15,327 nucleotides of DNA, taken from NCBI GenBank assembly GCA_002371375.1, contig DFIB01000050.1, forward strand, positions 1 to 15,327, given 5' to 3'. This DNA is from Mageeibacillus sp. UBA3708 (GTDB lineage: Bacteria > Bacillota > Clostridia > Saccharofermentanales > Saccharofermentanaceae). Each line of letters opens with the position of its first letter. The first letter of the stretch is position 1. The position numbers and the translations under genes were made by a program. The notes under the pieces are model-generated. The model had not been told where the DNA came from, searched no databases, and saw only the letters and a list, made by a program, of their open reading frames with translations. Positions 13,917-15,327 of the stretch are shown here, piece by piece.

Positions 13917-15327
13917 TTTCCGGGTATTTTATCCTTTCGTGGAATGCGCCTGCATAGAAATTCCTGAATGATTTGATTATCTTCTCTATATCATCGAAGG
14001 ACAGACCGGAATCGACGAGCTGATCCTGTTCGATCTTGCCCTTAACAAGTCTTCTGATAAGTGCCTCACAGCTGTCAAGATCAGTTTTGCCGGAAGATCT
14101 TACGGCTGCTTCACATGTATCGGCAAGCATAACGATAGCTGATTCCTTTGAAGAAGGAACGTGACCTTTATATCTGAAATTACTGACATCAGGCATATCA
14201 AGACCTGCAGCCTTCGCTTCTTCACAGGCCTTATTATAGAAATAACCCGGATATGTAGTTCCGTGATGCTCGTCTATAACCTTGATTATCTGTTCAGGTA
14301 TCTTGTTCTTACGTGCAAGTTTGATCCCGTCATCGGTATGAGCGGTAATTATCTTAACACTTTCCATGACAGTAAGTGTATCGTGAGGGTTAACACCATC
14401 ATGCTGATTCTCTGTAAAATACTCGGGATGCTCAAGTTTTCCGATATCGTGATAGTAGCAGGCAACCTTACAGAGCAAAGCATCTGCACCGATCGCTTCA
14501 GCCGCAGAATCGGCAAGATTTGCAACAGTCATTGAATGCTGATATGTTCCGGAGGCTTCGATGAACAGTCTCTTAAGCAAAGGATGTCCGGGCTGAGAAA
14601 GTTCAATAAGTCTGACAGGTGTAACCTTACGTGAGAAGAGCTCATAGATAGGAAACAGTCCGACTGCTATAACAAGGGATCCGACAGCAGAAAGGCTGGT
14701 CATCATAGCCGAATCGATGTAATCGCTTCTTGAAGCATTGCTGAAGAAATTGTAAGCGAGTGAAGCAAGAAGCGCGGCAAACGCCGGGAATATGATGATA
14801 AGCGCTGTATTGAAAGTATTCTTGCGGCTTCCGGCTATACAGCTGCATACAAATATAGCAACAAGCTGTATGAACATGGTCTCGATATTGAAATCATATA
14901 TCGGCCACAGCATCATCAGATTCGCAACCGAGAAGATGATGGAAGCTGAAATTCCCATATACGTGGCGCATATAGTCGTAAAGAAAAGCTCTATGACAAG
15001 AAGCGACGAGATCTCAGACAGATAGATGCCTGCCGTGATCGGAACAAGGAATGTGATGATCAAAATATAGAATACGCTGAGGTCAATATTAAAATCGACT
15101 TCTTTAATACTTATATAGAATACGCAGGCAATAAAGATCAGAAGGATATATGCTGCGACTCTGGCAAGTATAAAGTAGTCAAATCCTGCCGTGCTGATAA
15201 GATCGAGATCATATAAGAGTCTGTATGTGTGATCAGTAATGACCTCTCCTGCACCGACTATCTTGGCTCCCCGCTCGATGATAATAGGATTATCGACAGC
15301 CGCCCTGTACGCATTATCCTGAGCATC
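13876..15327 (-). CDS. pgpH: 7TM-HD family c-di-AMP phosphodiesterase (PgpH/YqfF), 5' end outside window
   Basis: PgpH-type proteins degrade the second messenger c-di-AMP at the membrane. The frame is open to the right edge with no stop, giving 483 residues of the C-terminal part. The first visible stretch (DNPIIIERGAKIVGAGEVIT, then Y.LLYDLDLI) is the end of the extracellular 7TMR-HDED domain. Hydrophobic helices follow (about 55-230 of the fragment). The HD domain then has HSMTVANLAD, YYHDIGKLEHP with the HD pair at about 293-294, TAHTDDG and IDEHHGTT, ending with ESAIVMLADTCEAAVRS. A TTG at 15063 lies mid-domain and is not the start. The complete gene is probably 200-300 codons longer. It overlaps ybeY-era by 41 bp. 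In Firmicutes phoH commonly lies just upstream, which would be beyond this edge. Confidence 0.95.
   Translation of the reverse strand, partial: DAQDNAYRAAVDNPIIIERGAKIVGAGEVITDHTYRLLYDLDLISTAGFDYFILARVAAYILLIFIACVFYISIKEVDFNIDLSVFYILIITFLVPITAGIYLSEISSLLVIELFFTTICATYMGISASIIFSVANLMMLWPIYDFNIETMFIQLVAIFVCSCIAGSRKNTFNTALIIIFPAFAALLASLAYNFFSNASRSDYIDSAMMTSLSAVGSLVIAVGLFPIYELFSRKVTPVRLIELSQPGHPLLKRLFIEASGTYQHSMTVANLADSAAEAIGADALLCKVACYYHDIGKLEHPEYFTENQHDGVNPHDTLTVMESVKIITAHTDDGIKLARKNKIPEQIIKVIDEHHGTTYPGYFYNKACEEAKAAGLDMPDVSNFRYKGHVPSSKESAIVMLADTCEAAVRSSGKTDLDSCEALIRRLVKGKIEQDQLVDSGLSFDDIEKIIKSFRNFYAGAFHERIKYPENDNQNTTKPSNFE

Noticed and set aside
13876..15063. HD protein as a complete gene starting at TTG 15063
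   Set aside because: The frame stays open to the window edge and the upstream part encodes recognisable 7TMR-HDED sequence and membrane helices, so the gene is simply cut by the window.

Overview
This window reads as a low-to-medium GC Gram-positive of class Clostridia. Support comes from the Firmicutes-type pgpH/ybeY/era/recO cluster, a LytR-CpsA-Psr protein, choline-binding-type wall repeats on a large secreted protein, an OmpR-type two-component system and AGGAG-type ribosome binding sites. The family cannot be fixed from the sequence alone. Coding density is very high: the longest gaps are about 127 bp (2515-2641) and about 83 bp (10789-10871). I see no rRNA, tRNA, insertion sequence, prophage or CRISPR array.

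Layout. (1) 29-2514, minus strand: galE (UDP-glucose 4-epimerase) followed by an LCP-family cell-wall polymer ligase, which seems to have its own promoter overlapping the galE stop. (2) 2642-7323, plus strand, divergent from galE: OmpR-family response regulator, its sensor histidine kinase, and an XPD/DinG-type helicase with an N-terminal PD-(D/E)XK nuclease domain. The helicase start overlaps the kinase stop by ATGA. The response regulator has no visible Shine-Dalgarno sequence and may be leaderless. (3) 7336-10788, minus strand, convergent with the helicase: an 1150-residue secreted protein with a CAP domain, seven Ig-like repeats, a Thr/Ala/Pro linker and ten choline-binding-type repeats. 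The two convergent stop codons sit inside one 19-bp palindrome. (4) 10872-15327, minus strand: a tightly packed operon entering from the right edge. It holds pgpH (7TM-HD c-di-AMP phosphodiesterase, 5' end cut off), a single ORF joining YbeY to Era, recO, and a VanY-type D,D-carboxypeptidase.

The most striking feature is the in-frame YbeY-Era fusion (12432-13916). YbeY is a 16S rRNA maturation/quality-control endoribonuclease and Era is the GTPase that binds the 3' end of 16S rRNA. In many Firmicutes their genes lie in one cluster, separated by dgkA and cdd. Here both spacers are absent and the two proteins form one 494-residue chain with every recognisable catalytic motif intact. The RecO that follows has lost its zinc-finger cysteines. 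Elsewhere the genes concern the envelope (GalE sugar supply, LCP polymer attachment, VanY peptide trimming, the wall-bound CAP protein) and signalling (two-component system, c-di-AMP turnover).
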